A stretch of 64,000 nt of DNA from Amycolatopsis solani (lineage in GTDB: Bacteria > Actinomycetota > Actinomycetes > Mycobacteriales > Pseudonocardiaceae): NCBI RefSeq assembly GCF_033441515.1, contig NZ_JAWQJT010000003.1, positions 806,001 through 870,000 of the forward strand, in the 5' to 3' direction. A model generated the notes under the pieces. The model was not told where the DNA came from, made no database searches, and saw only the letters and a program-made list of their open reading frames with translations. Positions 28,291 to 38,299 of the stretch are shown here, one piece after another (position 1 is the stretch's first letter; every line of letters begins with the position of its first letter). The translations under genes and the position numbers were made by a program.

Positions 28291-28893
28291 TCAGAGGACG
28301 TACTTCGGGCGGGCTTCCAGCGCCGCCACCAGCCGGTGCGCCTGGGCCAGGTACGCCGCCACCTGGTAGATCCGGCCGCCCGGGTGCGCGACCAGCCAGC
28401 TCGCCGCGGCCGACGCCGAGGCGAAGAACGGCTGGCCCGCGCAGGCCACGCCGTCGACGTCCGCCAGGCCGAAGCCGAGGTCGATCGCGGCCACCACCGC
28501 GGTCGGCGGGTCGGCCTGCAGGATCGCGTGGGAGACCAGGTCGATCCGGATGTGGGTGCCGGTGACCGGGCACACCGCGGCCGCGTGCACGCGCTCGCCG
28601 GTGGCGATGGCCAGCAGGAACATGTCGACGGACCCGTCAGGGCCCGCGCCGAGGGTGCCTTCGGCCGGCTCCAGCCGGTGGTGGGCGCCGCGCGGGGCCG
28701 GGCCGGTCGAAACCAGATCGCGGTGCAAGGTGAAGCCGATCAGCTCGACCAGCCGCCGGGCTTCGGCGGGGGTGACCCCGACGATCGCGGCCAGCCGGTC
28801 GACGCCGACGGGGTGCCGGCCGGCCCGGGTCAGCTTCAGCGCGGCCCAGGCGAGCCGGGCCGCCGCGACGCGGTCGGTCTGCGAGGTCGTCAC
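28291..28893 (-). CDS. MerB-like (alkylmercury lyase family) protein
   Basis: 200 residues. Residues 1-75 form a winged-helix-like region. The rest matches the MerB core: VHAAAVCPVTGTHIRIDL holds Cys108 at the place of MerB Cys96, and DGVACAGQPFFASASAAASWL holds Cys151 at the place of Cys159. MerB cleaves carbon-mercury bonds and releases Hg(II). No merA, merR or mercury transporter is adjacent, so the function may differ, for example in metal or thiol chemistry. AAGGAGCGG precedes the GTG start. The 166-bp gap upstream (28894-29059) has no other gene. Confidence 0.62.
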   Translation of the reverse strand: MTTSQTDRVAAARLAWAALKLTRAGRHPVGVDRLAAIVGVTPAEARRLVELIGFTLHRDLVSTGPAPRGAHHRLEPAEGTLGAGPDGSVDMFLLAIATGERVHAAAVCPVTGTHIRIDLVSHAILQADPPTAVVAAIDLGFGLADVDGVACAGQPFFASASAAASWLVAHPGGRIYQVAAYLAQAHRLVAALEARPKYVL

Positions 28894-29059
28894 CGTCCGC
28901 TCCTTCCGGATTCGATCCCTTCGACGTTAGGCGCCGGTGACATGGGGTGACAACGACACGATCGGACATTTTCCCGCAAGCGCAGGACAGCGCGGCGCAC
29001 CGGGCGCCGGATTACGTCGAACGGCGCAGTGCGTCACCCGGATGGTCCACAGTGGACCG

Positions 29060-30955
29060 TCAAAGCAGGCGCAGCTGCTCCGCCGGCGTGGCCGGTTCCG
29101 GGGCCGCCGCCGGCTCGGGGTCGCGCGGGTCGTAGCCGGTCTTCGGGGCCAGCCCGTGGCGCCGCAGCAACGGCGCGACGCGCTCGGCGAGCCGCTCCCG
29201 GTACGCCTTCTGGACGTAGCTGCCCCGCGCGTACAGCTCCCGGTACCGCGGGACGAGCGCCGGGTACGAGCCGGCCAGCCAGCGGCCGAACCACTCGCGG
29301 GCGCCGGGCCGCAGGTGCAGCGGGAAGACCGTCACGCTCGACGCGCCGACGTCGGCGAGCTGCGCGAACAGCGCGTCGAGGGCCTCCGCGGAGTCGGTCA
29401 GCCACGGCAGCACCGGCGCCACCAGCACCGAGCACGGCAGCCCGGCGTCCCGGGCCTTGCGGACCAGCTCGAGCCGAGCCCGCGGGCTCGGCGTCCCGGG
29501 TTCGAGGCGGTGCTGGAGCTCGCCGTCGAGCAGCGCGATCGAGACCGCGAGCCCGACCGGCACGTCGGCGGCGACGTCCTGCAGCAGCGGCAGGTCCCGC
29601 GCCAGCACCGTGCCCTTCGTGAGCACCGACAGCGGCGTGCCGGAGCGCGCCAGCGCCGTGATGATGCCCGGCATCAGCCGGTAGCGGCCTTCCGCGCGCT
29701 GGTACGGGTCGGTGTTGGTGCCCATGGCGACGTGCTCGCGCCGCCACGACGGCTTCTTCAGCTGCGCGGTCAGCACCTGCGGGGCGTTGACCTTGACGAC
29801 CACCTGGGTGTCGAAGTCGCGGCCGGCGTCGAAGTCGAGGTAGGTGTGGGTGTTCCGGGCGAAGCAGTTGTGGGACACCATGCCGTCGGCGATGAAGTCG
29901 CCGGTGCCGGTGGTGATGTCGAACAGCGGCAGCTGCAGGCCCAGCGGCTCGATCGCCTCGACGCGGCGGCGGCTCGCGCCGATCACCGTGCCGTCGAGCG
30001 ACCGCTTCCACGTCACCGCCGGGTTGCTCAGGTGCAGGAACCGCAGGACTTCACCGGCGCCGCCGAGCAGCCGGACCTCCTGCCGCGACGGGAACTTCGG
30101 GACTTCGTCGAGCTGGCGCGCGAAGCCGAACCGGGCGAGCGCGGCGGCGACGGCGTCGGTGATCTCGGGTTCGTCGTGCGCGATCGTGAGGATGCCGCGG
30201 CCGAAGCCGCCCGCGAGGTCGAAGACGCCGGCGAGGAACCCGCGCTGCCAGTGCGCGTCCGGGTCCGGCGGCACCTTGAGGAACCCGACGGAGGCACCGA
30301 AATCGGGCAGGTACTCGAGCGCGCGGGCGGCGGCGTCCGGTTCCGCGGCGAACCCGCCGGAGCGCAGCATCCCGCAGAGGTAGCCGGCGCGGTACCCGAG
30401 TGTTTCGTCCGGGGTCGGCTCGAACCGCCCGACCCCGATGAGCTCGGTACCGGGCTCGAGGTGCGGCCGCTGGGCGGCGCCGAACTTGCTGCCGGTGACG
30501 TGCTTCCAGCCCTTGCTCGTGAGGAACCGGTGATCCCCGCCGGCGACGAGCCGCGTGCCGTCCTCGAGGGTCACCCGGTAGGCGGCGCGCAGGGTCGTCC
30601 AGTGCGCCTCGACCCGGGTGGGCACCAGCCGCCGGGCCGCGCCGTGGCCGCGGGTGCCGTAGATGGCGTCGCCGATCTTCAGCTCGGACAGCGCCTTGGT
30701 GCGGCCGTCCGCCATGAGGATCCGGGTGCCGCCTTCGAGGCAGTAGGTGCAGGCGTGGGAGCAGCCGCGGTAGGGGTTGACGGTCCAGCCGAAGGGCACG
30801 CCGGAGCCGGCGGGCACCTTGTTCAGCACCGAGCGCGCATGCACCTCGTGGAAGGTGACGCCGTCGAATTCCGGTGACCGCACGGACCGCACCAGGCCCT
30901 CCAGCCCGGGCAGTGCCGGCTCACCCTCCCCTGCCCGCTGCCGATCCCATCGCAC
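29060..30955 (-). CDS. Rv2578c-family radical SAM protein containing an intein
   Basis: 631 residues as translated, about 339 after splicing. The host protein has the radical SAM cluster motif CSHACTYC at Cys65, Cys69 and Cys72, continuing FARNTHTYLDFDAG after the intein. The intein occupies residues 72-363, so the third cluster cysteine is supplied either by the intein's Cys1 before splicing or by the extein Cys364 afterwards. Without splicing the cluster site is separated from the rest of the barrel. A LexA-type box lies 9 bp before the GTG start. I recall Rv2578c of M. tuberculosis as a member of the LexA regulon. Function of the family unknown; related to spore photoproduct lyase-like radical enzymes. 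Confidence 0.9.
   Translation of the reverse strand: MRWDRQRAGEGEPALPGLEGLVRSVRSPEFDGVTFHEVHARSVLNKVPAGSGVPFGWTVNPYRGCSHACTYCLEGGTRILMADGRTKALSELKIGDAIYGTRGHGAARRLVPTRVEAHWTTLRAAYRVTLEDGTRLVAGGDHRFLTSKGWKHVTGSKFGAAQRPHLEPGTELIGVGRFEPTPDETLGYRAGYLCGMLRSGGFAAEPDAAARALEYLPDFGASVGFLKVPPDPDAHWQRGFLAGVFDLAGGFGRGILTIAHDEPEITDAVAAALARFGFARQLDEVPKFPSRQEVRLLGGAGEVLRFLHLSNPAVTWKRSLDGTVIGASRRRVEAIEPLGLQLPLFDITTGTGDFIADGMVSHNCFARNTHTYLDFDAGRDFDTQVVVKVNAPQVLTAQLKKPSWRREHVAMGTNTDPYQRAEGRYRLMPGIITALARSGTPLSVLTKGTVLARDLPLLQDVAADVPVGLAVSIALLDGELQHRLEPGTPSPRARLELVRKARDAGLPCSVLVAPVLPWLTDSAEALDALFAQLADVGASSVTVFPLHLRPGAREWFGRWLAGSYPALVPRYRELYARGSYVQKAYRERLAERVAPLLRRHGLAPKTGYDPRDPEPAAAPEPATPAEQLRLL
29867..30742 (-). 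other. Intein with degenerate LAGLIDADG endonuclease
   Basis: 292 residues (72-363 of the precursor). Splicing block A is CLEGGTRILMADGRTKALSE, block B has GGDHRFLTSKGW (His142), and the C-terminal blocks F and G are LFDITTGTGDFIADG and VSHN followed by Cys364; all the splicing residues are present. The endonuclease motifs are recognisable but lack their acids: AGYLCGMLRSGG (190-201) where GDG is expected, and FLAGVFDLAGG (240-250) where DAEG or DADG is expected. The homing nuclease is therefore probably inactive while splicing is retained. Confidence 0.88.
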
Positions 30956-30963
30956 GCGGCCAG

Positions 30964-30979
30964 TCGAACATACGTTCTA
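30964..30979. promoter_or_regulatory. LexA (SOS) box
   Basis: TCGAACATACGTTCTA matches the actinobacterial LexA consensus TCGAAC-N4-GTTCGA at 11 of 12 fixed positions. It lies 9-24 bp upstream of the radical SAM gene's start codon, over the probable promoter; a TTGACA hexamer (minus strand, 30986-30991) lies just upstream of the box. Confidence 0.82.
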
Positions 30980-31027
30980 GTCGAGTGTCAAACCGGTTCC
31001 TCGCGGCCCCGCCGCCGCATGTGCCAC

Positions 31028-32440
31028 TCAGGACGAGAAGCGGTCCAGAGCGCGGATCTTGTTCGTCGCGTCCAGTGCCGCCACCTTGTACGCCTCCGAC
31101 AGCGTCGGGTAGTTGAACACCGCGTCCACCAGGTAGTCGACCGTGCCGCCGCAGCCCATCACCGCCTGTCCGATGTGGACCAGGTCGGTCGCGCCGGTGC
31201 CGAAGACGTGCACGCCGAGCAGCTTGCGGTCCGTCGTGGACACCAGCAGCTTGAGCATCCCGTAGCTGTCGCCGGTGATCTGCCCGCGCGCCAGCTCGCG
31301 GTACCGCGCGATGCCGACCTCGTACGGCACCGACGACGACGTCAGCTGCGCCTCCGTCGCACCGACGTACGAAATCTCCGGGATCGTGTAGATCCCGATC
31401 GGCTGCAGCGCGCCCAGGCCGTTCGCCGGTTCGCCGAACGCGTGGTACGCCGCGAGCCTGCCCTGGTCCATCGACGTCGCCGCCAGGGCCGGGAAGCCGA
31501 TCACGTCGCCGACAGCGTAGATGTGCGGGACCTCGGTGCGGTAGTTCTCGTCGACCACCAGCCGGCCGCGGTTGTCGGCGGTCAGGCCCGCCGCTTCCAG
31601 GTTCAGCTCGCCGGTCAGGCCCTGGCGGCCCGCGGAGTACATGACGCCGTCGGCCGGGATGCGCTTGCCGCTGACCAGGGTCGTGATCGTGGCGTCGTCG
31701 GACACCGCGACGTCCGCGACCTTCTCGCCGAAGCGGAACGTGACGCCGAGGTCGCGCAGCTGGAACTTGAGCGACTCGACGATCTCCGGGTCGCAGAAGT
31801 CGAGCATCTGGTCGCGCTGCTCGACGACGGTGACGCGCGAGCCGAGCGCGGCGAACATCGACGCGTACTCGATCCCGATCACGCCGGCGCCGACCACCAC
31901 GAGCGACGACGGGATCTGCTCGAGCCGCAGGATCTCGTCCGAGTCGAGGACGCGGGCGGCGTCGAAGTCGACGTGCGCGGGCCGCGCCGGGCGGGTGCCG
32001 GTGGCGATCACGACGTGGTCGCCGCTCAGCGTCCGGCGGTCGCCGGGGTGCTTGCTCTCGACGACCACGGTGTGCGGGTCGGCGAACGAGCCGGTGCCGG
32101 GGATGAGGTCGACGTGGTTGCGCATCAGCTGCGCGCGCACGACCTGGACCTCGCGCCCGACGACGTGCTGGGTGCGCGCCAGCAGGTCGGCGATCGTGAT
32201 GTCCTGCTTGACGCGGTAGCTCGCGCCGTACAGCTCGCGCTGGTTCATCCCGGTCAGGTAGAGCACCGCTTCGCGCAGCGTCTTGGACGGGATCGTGCCG
32301 GTGTTGACGCACACCCCGCCGACCATGTCGTGCCGGTCCACGACCGCCACCCGTTTGCCGAGCTTCGCCGCGGCGATCGCGGCCTTCTGGCCCCCGGGGC
32401 CCGAACCGATGACGATGAGGTCGTACTCGTGCTCGCTCAC
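31028..32440 (-). CDS. sthA: Soluble pyridine nucleotide transhydrogenase
   Basis: 470-residue flavoprotein disulfide-reductase-fold enzyme that interconverts NADPH and NADH. FAD binding: [22 protein letters not shown]. The active-site region is [15 protein letters not shown], where the second redox cysteine of typical reductases is replaced by Thr, diagnostic of SthA. NAD(P) site: [21 protein letters not shown]. The C-terminal dimer domain ends [16 protein letters not shown]. The GTG start at 32440 leaves 90 bp to the divergent AfsR-like gene. It resembles MerA in fold only, so no mercury link should be drawn. Confidence 0.93.
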   Translation of the reverse strand: MSEHEYDLIVIGSGPGGQKAAIAAAKLGKRVAVVDRHDMVGGVCVNTGTIPSKTLREAVLYLTGMNQRELYGASYRVKQDITIADLLARTQHVVGREVQVVRAQLMRNHVDLIPGTGSFADPHTVVVESKHPGDRRTLSGDHVVIATGTRPARPAHVDFDAARVLDSDEILRLEQIPSSLVVVGAGVIGIEYASMFAALGSRVTVVEQRDQMLDFCDPEIVESLKFQLRDLGVTFRFGEKVADVAVSDDATITTLVSGKRIPADGVMYSAGRQGLTGELNLEAAGLTADNRGRLVVDENYRTEVPHIYAVGDVIGFPALAATSMDQGRLAAYHAFGEPANGLGALQPIGIYTIPEISYVGATEAQLTSSSVPYEVGIARYRELARGQITGDSYGMLKLLVSTTDRKLLGVHVFGTGATDLVHIGQAVMGCGGTVDYLVDAVFNYPTLSEAYKVAALDATNKIRALDRFSS

Positions 32441-32530
32441 GACGTCGAGCCTGCGCACCCGGGCGCCGCCGCGCAACCCCTCGCCGGTGAAGATCCGCGC
32501 ACGACGCCGCCGCGGGGCTAGCGTGGCCGG

Positions 32531-35524
32531 GTGCTGCGGGTTTCGCTGCTGGGCGAGCAGGTGATCGCCGACGACGAGTCCGGTGCCGTGCTGACGCGGT
32601 CGCCGCGGTCGGTCGCGCTCGTGGCCTACCTCGTCGTGCACGCCGGGCTGGCGCAGCCGCGGCGGCGGATCGCCGGGCTGTTCTGGCCGGACTCCACCGA
32701 CGCGCAGGCGCTCACCAACCTGCGCCGCGAGCTGCACCAGCTGCGCCGCGTGCTGGGCGACCCGCCGTCGCTGGCCGTCACCGGGCGCGACCTGTGCTGG
32801 CGTGACACGCCGTCGAGCCGCGTCGACGTGCGGGAGTTCGCCGCCGCCCACCGGGCCGCGCTGGCCGCCGGGGACGACGGCGGGCTCGCCCACGCGCACG
32901 CCGCGCTGGCCGCCTACCGCGGCGAGCTGCTGCCGGGGCTGGCCGACGACTGGGTACTGGCCGCCCGCGCCGAGCTGGACCGCCAGTGCGTCGAGCTGTG
33001 CGACCTGATCTGCCGGACGCCGTCGGGCGACCCGGCCGCCGCGCTCGCCGCCGCCCGCCGCCGGATCCGGCTCCGGCCACTGGAGGAGACCGGTTACCGG
33101 ACGCTGATGGGGCTGCAGGCCGAGGCGGGCGACCGGGCGGGCGCGGTGAGCACCTACCACCGGTGCGCGTCGGTCCTCGAACGCGAGCTCGGCGTCGGCC
33201 CGGCCGAGCCGACCCGCGCGGCGCTGCGGCGGCTGCTCGCGCGGCCCGAGCCGGAGGTCCGGCGCGCGGCGGCGCCCGGGCTCGTCGGCCGGGCCGCCGA
33301 ACTGGCCCGGCTGGGCGAAGCGTGGCGCACGGCTTCGGCGGGCCGGGCCGGGGTCGTCCTCGTCCGGGGCGACGCCGGGGTCGGCAAGACGCGGCTGGTC
33401 ACCGAGCTCGCCGGGCTGGCGCGCGCGGACGGCGCCGTCGTGGCCGCCGGCCGCTGCTTCGGCTCGGCCGGACGGCTCCCGCTGGCCCCGGTCGCCGACT
33501 GGCTGCGCACGCCCGCGGTGCAGCGCGCGGCGGTGGCGCTCGACCCGGTGTGGCGCGCCGAAGTCGACCGGCTGCTGCCCGCCGCGCGCCCGGCCGCGGG
33601 CGGGCACCCGGCGGTCGACGCGTGGCAGCGCCTGCGGTTCTTCGAAGGGCTGGCCCGCGCGCTGACCGCCGGCGGGCAGCCGGTCCTGCTGGTGCTGGAC
33701 AACGTCCAGTGGTGCGACGAAGAGACGGGTGCGTTCCTCGCGTTCTGCCTCGGTCTCCTGCCGGACGCGCCGCTGCTGGTCGCGGCCACATTGCGCGACG
33801 GCGATGTCGACGCCCGCGTCGAGTCCTGGACCACGCACCTGCGCGACGAAGGCAAGCTGACCGAGCTCGCACTGCGCCCGTTCGACGCCGATGGCACGGC
33901 CCGCCTCGGCGAAGCGGTCGCCGGCCGCCCACTGTCCCCCTCGGACCGGACGCTGCTCCACGCGGCCACCGGCGGGTTCCCGCTCTACGTCGTGGAAGCG
34001 TTGCGCGCCAATGCTTCCCCACCGTCCGGGCGGCTGAGCGGCGTCCTGCGGGCCCGGCTCGAACAGCCCGGTCCGGCCGCCCGCGAGGTGGCCGGGCTCG
34101 CCGCCGCGGCCGGGCGCGACTTCACCCTCGAACTGCTCACCGAGGCGAGCGACCTCGACGCCGACACCGTCGTCGACGCGGTCGACGAGCTGTGGCGGCG
34201 CCGGCTCGTGCGCGAGGTCGGCGGCGGCTACGACTTCACCCACGACCTGCTGCGCGACGCCGCCTACCAGCAGGTCAGCCCGCCGCGCCGGTGGCTGCTG
34301 CACCGGCGGCTGGCCCAGGGCCTGGAACTGCTGCACGCCGGGGACACCGACGCCGTGGCCGCGCAGCTGGCCGAGCAGTACGCGCGCGGCGGCCGCCCGG
34401 ACCGCGCCGTCGAGCACTACCGGCGCGCCGCCGCCGTGGCCGCGCGGACGTTCGCCCACGCCGAGGCGATCCGGCTGCTGGGCGAGGCGCTGACGCTCGT
34501 CCGCGCGCGCCCGGCGAGCGGCAACCGCGACCGCGCGGAGCTCGCCGTCCTCGAAGCACTCGCCGGGCCGCTCAATGCCCGGCACGGCTACTCCTCCCCC
34601 GAGCTGCAGCACGTGCTGGAACGGTCGCTCGCGCTCGCGGAAGCGGTGGGCAGCAAGGATTCCGCGCTGACGGCGCTGCTGGAACTGTGGTCGTCCCGGT
34701 TCGTGCAGGGCCGGACCGCGCTGGCGCACGAGTCGGCCGAACGCGCGCTGACGCTCGTGCCCGGGACGAACCCCGCGCTGAGCGGCTCGGCGCATTTCAT
34801 CGTGGCGGGCTCGTCGGTCAGCCTCGGGCGCCCGGCCGAGGGGCTGCGGCACTTCGAGCTGGGCGCCGAGCGCACGCGCGACGCGTCGACGTGGCCGATC
34901 GGCACCCGCCCGGACATCCACGGGCCGGCCTGGGCGGCGCACGCCCACTGGCTGCTCGGCCACGACGACGCCGCCGTGGCGAGCAGCGCCGAAGCCGTCG
35001 GCCGCGCCCGCGCGGCCGGCCACCCGTACAGCCTGACCATCGCGCTGGCCTACGCGGGCATCACCCACCAGCTGCGCCGCGACCGGCGGGCGCTGTGGGC
35101 GGCCGTCGCCGAGCTGCACGACCTGTGCGACCGGTACGGCTTCGCCTACTACCGCGAATGGGCGCTGGTGCTGGGCGGCTGGTCCCGCGGCGGCGCGGCC
35201 GGGCTGGCCGCGGCACAGGAAGGCGTCGCGAACCTCAAGGCCGAGGGCGCGTTCGCCCGGATGCCGTACTGGCTGACGCTGGTCGCCGACCTCTCGGCGC
35301 CCGAAGCGGCCCGCGCGACGCTGGACGCGGCGCTCGCCGCCGGGGAGGCCCGCGACGACCGCTGGTGGCTGCCGGAAGTGCTGCGGCTGCGAGCCGCGCA
35401 CGACACTGATCCGGTCCCTCGCCTGCGGGCCGCCGCGGAGCTGGCCCGCGCCCACGGCAGCGTCGCCCTGCTGCGGCGGTGTGAGGCGGACCTGGGCGTT
35501 CGGGCCGCGTCCGGCCGGTCCTGA
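32531..35524 (+). CDS. AfsR/SARP-type regulator with BTAD and AAA ATPase domains
   Basis: 997-residue cytoplasmic activator. Residues about 1-95 are the OmpR-like winged helix (RVSLLGEQV to DLCWRD), 96-245 the BTAD helices, and about 262-520 an NB-ARC/AAA ATPase with Walker [12 protein letters not shown] (near 280) and Walker [13 protein letters not shown] (near 387). The C-terminal 450 residues are helical TPR-like repeats. Such proteins switch on secondary metabolism or nearby oxidoreductase genes. TAGCGT ends seven bases before the GTG, suggesting leaderless transcription. The flavoprotein gene 71 bp downstream is the natural target. Confidence 0.9.
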   Translation: MLRVSLLGEQVIADDESGAVLTRSPRSVALVAYLVVHAGLAQPRRRIAGLFWPDSTDAQALTNLRRELHQLRRVLGDPPSLAVTGRDLCWRDTPSSRVDVREFAAAHRAALAAGDDGGLAHAHAALAAYRGELLPGLADDWVLAARAELDRQCVELCDLICRTPSGDPAAALAAARRRIRLRPLEETGYRTLMGLQAEAGDRAGAVSTYHRCASVLERELGVGPAEPTRAALRRLLARPEPEVRRAAAPGLVGRAAELARLGEAWRTASAGRAGVVLVRGDAGVGKTRLVTELAGLARADGAVVAAGRCFGSAGRLPLAPVADWLRTPAVQRAAVALDPVWRAEVDRLLPAARPAAGGHPAVDAWQRLRFFEGLARALTAGGQPVLLVLDNVQWCDEETGAFLAFCLGLLPDAPLLVAATLRDGDVDARVESWTTHLRDEGKLTELALRPFDADGTARLGEAVAGRPLSPSDRTLLHAATGGFPLYVVEALRANASPPSGRLSGVLRARLEQPGPAAREVAGLAAAAGRDFTLELLTEASDLDADTVVDAVDELWRRRLVREVGGGYDFTHDLLRDAAYQQVSPPRRWLLHRRLAQGLELLHAGDTDAVAAQLAEQYARGGRPDRAVEHYRRAAAVAARTFAHAEAIRLLGEALTLVRARPASGNRDRAELAVLEALAGPLNARHGYSSPELQHVLERSLALAEAVGSKDSALTALLELWSSRFVQGRTALAHESAERALTLVPGTNPALSGSAHFIVAGSSVSLGRPAEGLRHFELGAERTRDASTWPIGTRPDIHGPAWAAHAHWLLGHDDAAVASSAEAVGRARAAGHPYSLTIALAYAGITHQLRRDRRALWAAVAELHDLCDRYGFAYYREWALVLGGWSRGGAAGLAAAQEGVANLKAEGAFARMPYWLTLVADLSAPEAARATLDAALAAGEARDDRWWLPEVLRLRAAHDTDPVPRLRAAAELARAHGSVALLRRCEADLGVRAASGRS

Positions 35525-35595
35525 ACGGGCCGAACGCTTCGCGAACGCCGCGTGCCTACCTTCGCCTCGGAACCGGGAAATCCGAGAGGGGCACC

Positions 35596-36984
35596 ATGAC
35601 CACCACCGCGTTACCGCACGAAGCCCTGGCCGCCACCCTGCGCGGCGACCTCGTCACGCCGGCGGACCCGGGCTACGACGAAGCCCGCGCCGTCTACAAC
35701 GCCATGATCGACAAGCGCCCGGCGGCGATCGCTTACTGCCGCGACACCGCCGACGTCGTCGCCTGCGTCCGCTACGGCCGCGAGCGGGGGCTCGACCTCG
35801 CCGCGCGCGGCGGCGGCCACAACGCGGGCGGCCTCGGCGTCGCCGACGGCGCGCTGGTCATCGACCTGTCCGGGCTGCGCAGCACCACGGTCGACCCGGT
35901 CGGCCACACCGTGCGCGCCGACGCCGGCTGCACCTGGGGCGACGTCGACCACGCGACGGTCGCGTTCGGCATGGCGACGCCGTCGGGCATCGTCGGGTCC
36001 ACCGGCGTCGCGGGCCTGACGCTGGGCGGCGGCATCGGCTACCTGGCCCGGCGCTTCGGCCTGACGGTCGACAACCTGCTCGGCGCGGACGTCGTCCTCG
36101 CGGACGGCTCCTTCGTGCACGCGTCGGAGTCTTCGCACCCCGACCTGTTCTGGGCCCTGCGCGGCGGCGGCGGCAACTTCGGCGTCGTCACGTCGTTCAC
36201 GTTCCGCTGCCACGACATCGGCGAGCGCGGCTCGGTGCTCGGCGGGCCGGTGCTCTACGACCTGGACGACACGCCCCAGGTGCTGCGCTGGTACCGCGAA
36301 CTGCTGCCGTCGCTGCCGGAGGAGGTCAACGGCTGGTTCGGGCTGCTGACCATCCCGCCGGCACCGCCGTTCCCCGAGCAGCTGTGGGGCCGCAAGGCGT
36401 GCGGCATCGTCTGGTGTTACACCGGCCCGCACGACAAGGCCGACGAAGTGCTGGCGCCCATCCGCTCGTTCGGCTCGCCACTGCTGGTGGGGCTGCACGA
36501 GATGCCCTACACCGCGCTGCAGGGCGCGTTCGACGCGCTGTACCCGCCGGGCCTGCAGTGGTACTGGCGCGCGGACGTGTTCCACGAGATCTCCGACGCG
36601 GCGATCGACGTCCACCTCAAGCACGGCGCGGCCCTGCCGACGATGCACTCGTCGATGCACCTGTACCCGATCGACGGCGCGGCGAGCCGGGTGGCACCGG
36701 GCGCGACGGCGTTCCCGCACCGCTCCGGCGGCTGGTCGGGCGTGATCGTCGGGGTCGACCCGTCCCCGGACCGCGCGGCGGAGATTTCCCAGTGGACGCG
36801 CGAGTACTGGGAGGAACTGCACCCGACGTCGGCGGGCGGGGCGTACGTCAACTTCATGATGGAGGAGGGCCAGGACCGCGTCCGCGCCTCGTACGGCACC
36901 AACTACGACCGCCTGGCGGCGGTGAAGCGCCGCTACGACCCGGCGAACGTGTTCCACGTCAACCAGAACATCCGCCCGGCGTAA
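35596..36984 (+). CDS. FAD-linked oxidase, berberine-bridge (BBE) family
   Basis: 462 residues. FAD domain: [12 protein letters not shown] gives the 8-alpha histidyl attachment at His75. The stretch [18 protein letters not shown] lacks the cysteine of bicovalent enzymes, so attachment is probably through His alone. Central [14 protein letters not shown] binds pyrophosphate. The BBE tail [15 protein letters not shown] closes the family signature. These enzymes oxidise sugars, alcohols or natural products with O2. No signal peptide. GAGAGGGGC precedes the ATG. Follows the AfsR-like gene in the same direction and converges on the siderophore operon with seven bases between. Confidence 0.9.
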   Translation: MTTTALPHEALAATLRGDLVTPADPGYDEARAVYNAMIDKRPAAIAYCRDTADVVACVRYGRERGLDLAARGGGHNAGGLGVADGALVIDLSGLRSTTVDPVGHTVRADAGCTWGDVDHATVAFGMATPSGIVGSTGVAGLTLGGGIGYLARRFGLTVDNLLGADVVLADGSFVHASESSHPDLFWALRGGGGNFGVVTSFTFRCHDIGERGSVLGGPVLYDLDDTPQVLRWYRELLPSLPEEVNGWFGLLTIPPAPPFPEQLWGRKACGIVWCYTGPHDKADEVLAPIRSFGSPLLVGLHEMPYTALQGAFDALYPPGLQWYWRADVFHEISDAAIDVHLKHGAALPTMHSSMHLYPIDGAASRVAPGATAFPHRSGGWSGVIVGVDPSPDRAAEISQWTREYWEELHPTSAGGAYVNFMMEEGQDRVRASYGTNYDRLAAVKRRYDPANVFHVNQNIRPA

Positions 36985-36991
36985 CGGCCGG

Positions 36992-38299
36992 TCAGGAGCG
37001 GAGGGTGCCGCGGCGGCGCTGCCAGTCGGTGACCGTGTCCAGACCGGACTCGATCTCCTCGGTGAGCAGCGCCGTCAGCTGGGCCTCGACGTCCGTGCCC
37101 AGCAGTTCCCCCACCCGGCCCAGCAGGGACAGCGCCTCCCACGGCGAAGCCGCCAACGTCCCGGCGGGCGCCCCGGGCTCCGGCGGGGCCAGGCCTTCCT
37201 CCAGCCCGAACCGCCCGGCCGCGAGCAGGGCCGCGACCACCAGGTGCGGTTGCGCGTCCGCGCCGGCGAAGCGGAACTCCAGGCGCGGGTCCGACGGCGG
37301 CCCGGCGACGCGCACCGCGGCCGTGCGGTCGTCGTGGCCCCAGCGGATCTCGCGCGGGGAGAACGGCGCCGTCCGCAGGCGCACGTAGCTGTTCCACGTC
37401 GGGGCCCACACCGCCGTCAGTGCCCGCGCGTCGCGCAGCACGCCCGCCAGGAAGCCGCCCAGCAGGTCCGGCGGTGAGCCGTCCACAGTGGACAGCGACA
37501 GGTGCACGTGGCCCGAATTGCCCTGCCCAGGCGCGGGTGCGGCCAGGTACGACGCGGACACCCCGTGGCGCGCGGCGGCCCGGCGCACGATCAGCTGCTG
37601 CAGCAGCACGTCGTCGCACGCCGACAGGGCGTCGCGGTGACGCAGCACGACCTCGTACTGCCCGGGATGGCATTCGGCGCGGGCGGATTCGACGCCCAGA
37701 CCGGCTTCGTCCAAAGCGGACCGGACGTCGGACAGCAGCGGTGCCAGGCGTTCGGTGCCGCCGAGCGCGTAGTCGGTGCCGTGCGCGGTGAGCGGTTCCC
37801 CGTCCGCGCCCGTGAACACGACCTCGTGCTCGATGCCCACCGAGGGCACCAGCCCGAGCCCTTCCAGCGCCGCGAGCTGGCCGCGCAGCACCTCGCGCGG
37901 GGCGAGCTCGGCGAGCTGGCCGGTGGGCCACTCGGCGTCGCACACCACCGCCCACGTCCGGTCGCCGAGCGGGATCGCCGTCGCCGCGTCCGGCCGCATG
38001 CGCAGGTCGCCGAAGCCTTCGAGGTAGCCGCCCAGCACGCCGGACGCCGGCAGCGGCTCGCGGTCCGGCGTCCACGCGAAGACGTAACTGCAGACGCCGT
38101 AGCCGTCGTCGAGGACCGTGGCGGCGAACGGCGCGGCCAGCTCGACCGCGGCGAACCGGGCGTGCGGGTCGGGCACCAGCAGGAGCAGCCGCGCGCCGTC
38201 CTCCGCGAGCACTCCGCGCAGCACGGCCGTCCCCGCGTCCGCCGCGGCCTGGCGCGCGGCCAGCGACCGTGGGCCGGCCGGCCGCGCGAACGGCGTCAC
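36992..38299 (-). CDS. Glutamine-synthetase-like ligase of the siderophore operon
   Basis: 435-residue member of the GS superfamily. Catalytic landmarks are VGIEHEVVFTG (metal-binding acids), GQGNSGHVHLSLS, EIRWGHDDRTAAVRV and LEFRFAGADAQPHLVVAALLAAG. Length and sequence resemble gamma-glutamylpolyamine or glutamyl-amine ligases rather than housekeeping GlnA. GTG at 38299 overlaps the IucA/IucC stop (GTGA). By position it is the last gene of the operon. It may join glutamate to a diamine or hydroxydiamine made by the upstream genes (inference). No adenylylation site or other GlnA regulation feature is evident. Confidence 0.85.
   Translation of the reverse strand: MTPFARPAGPRSLAARQAAADAGTAVLRGVLAEDGARLLLLVPDPHARFAAVELAAPFAATVLDDGYGVCSYVFAWTPDREPLPASGVLGGYLEGFGDLRMRPDAATAIPLGDRTWAVVCDAEWPTGQLAELAPREVLRGQLAALEGLGLVPSVGIEHEVVFTGADGEPLTAHGTDYALGGTERLAPLLSDVRSALDEAGLGVESARAECHPGQYEVVLRHRDALSACDDVLLQQLIVRRAAARHGVSASYLAAPAPGQGNSGHVHLSLSTVDGSPPDLLGGFLAGVLRDARALTAVWAPTWNSYVRLRTAPFSPREIRWGHDDRTAAVRVAGPPSDPRLEFRFAGADAQPHLVVAALLAAGRFGLEEGLAPPEPGAPAGTLAASPWEALSLLGRVGELLGTDVEAQLTALLTEEIESGLDTVTDWQRRRGTLRS

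Noticed and set aside
29060..30955. Frameshift or chimeric gene at the radical SAM locus
   Set aside because: The interruption of the cluster motif is explained by a complete intein with all splicing blocks and an uninterrupted frame.
28291..32440. Mercury-resistance operon made of the MerB-like gene and the flavoprotein at 31028
   Set aside because: The flavoprotein has the SthA active site (CVNTGT), not the MerA cysteine pair. The radical SAM gene lies between them and no merR or transporter is present.
32441..35455. Minus-strand frame extending sthA to 1,475 codons
   Set aside because: Only the last 470 residues are SthA. The rest is antisense to the AfsR-like gene and has no recognisable fold.
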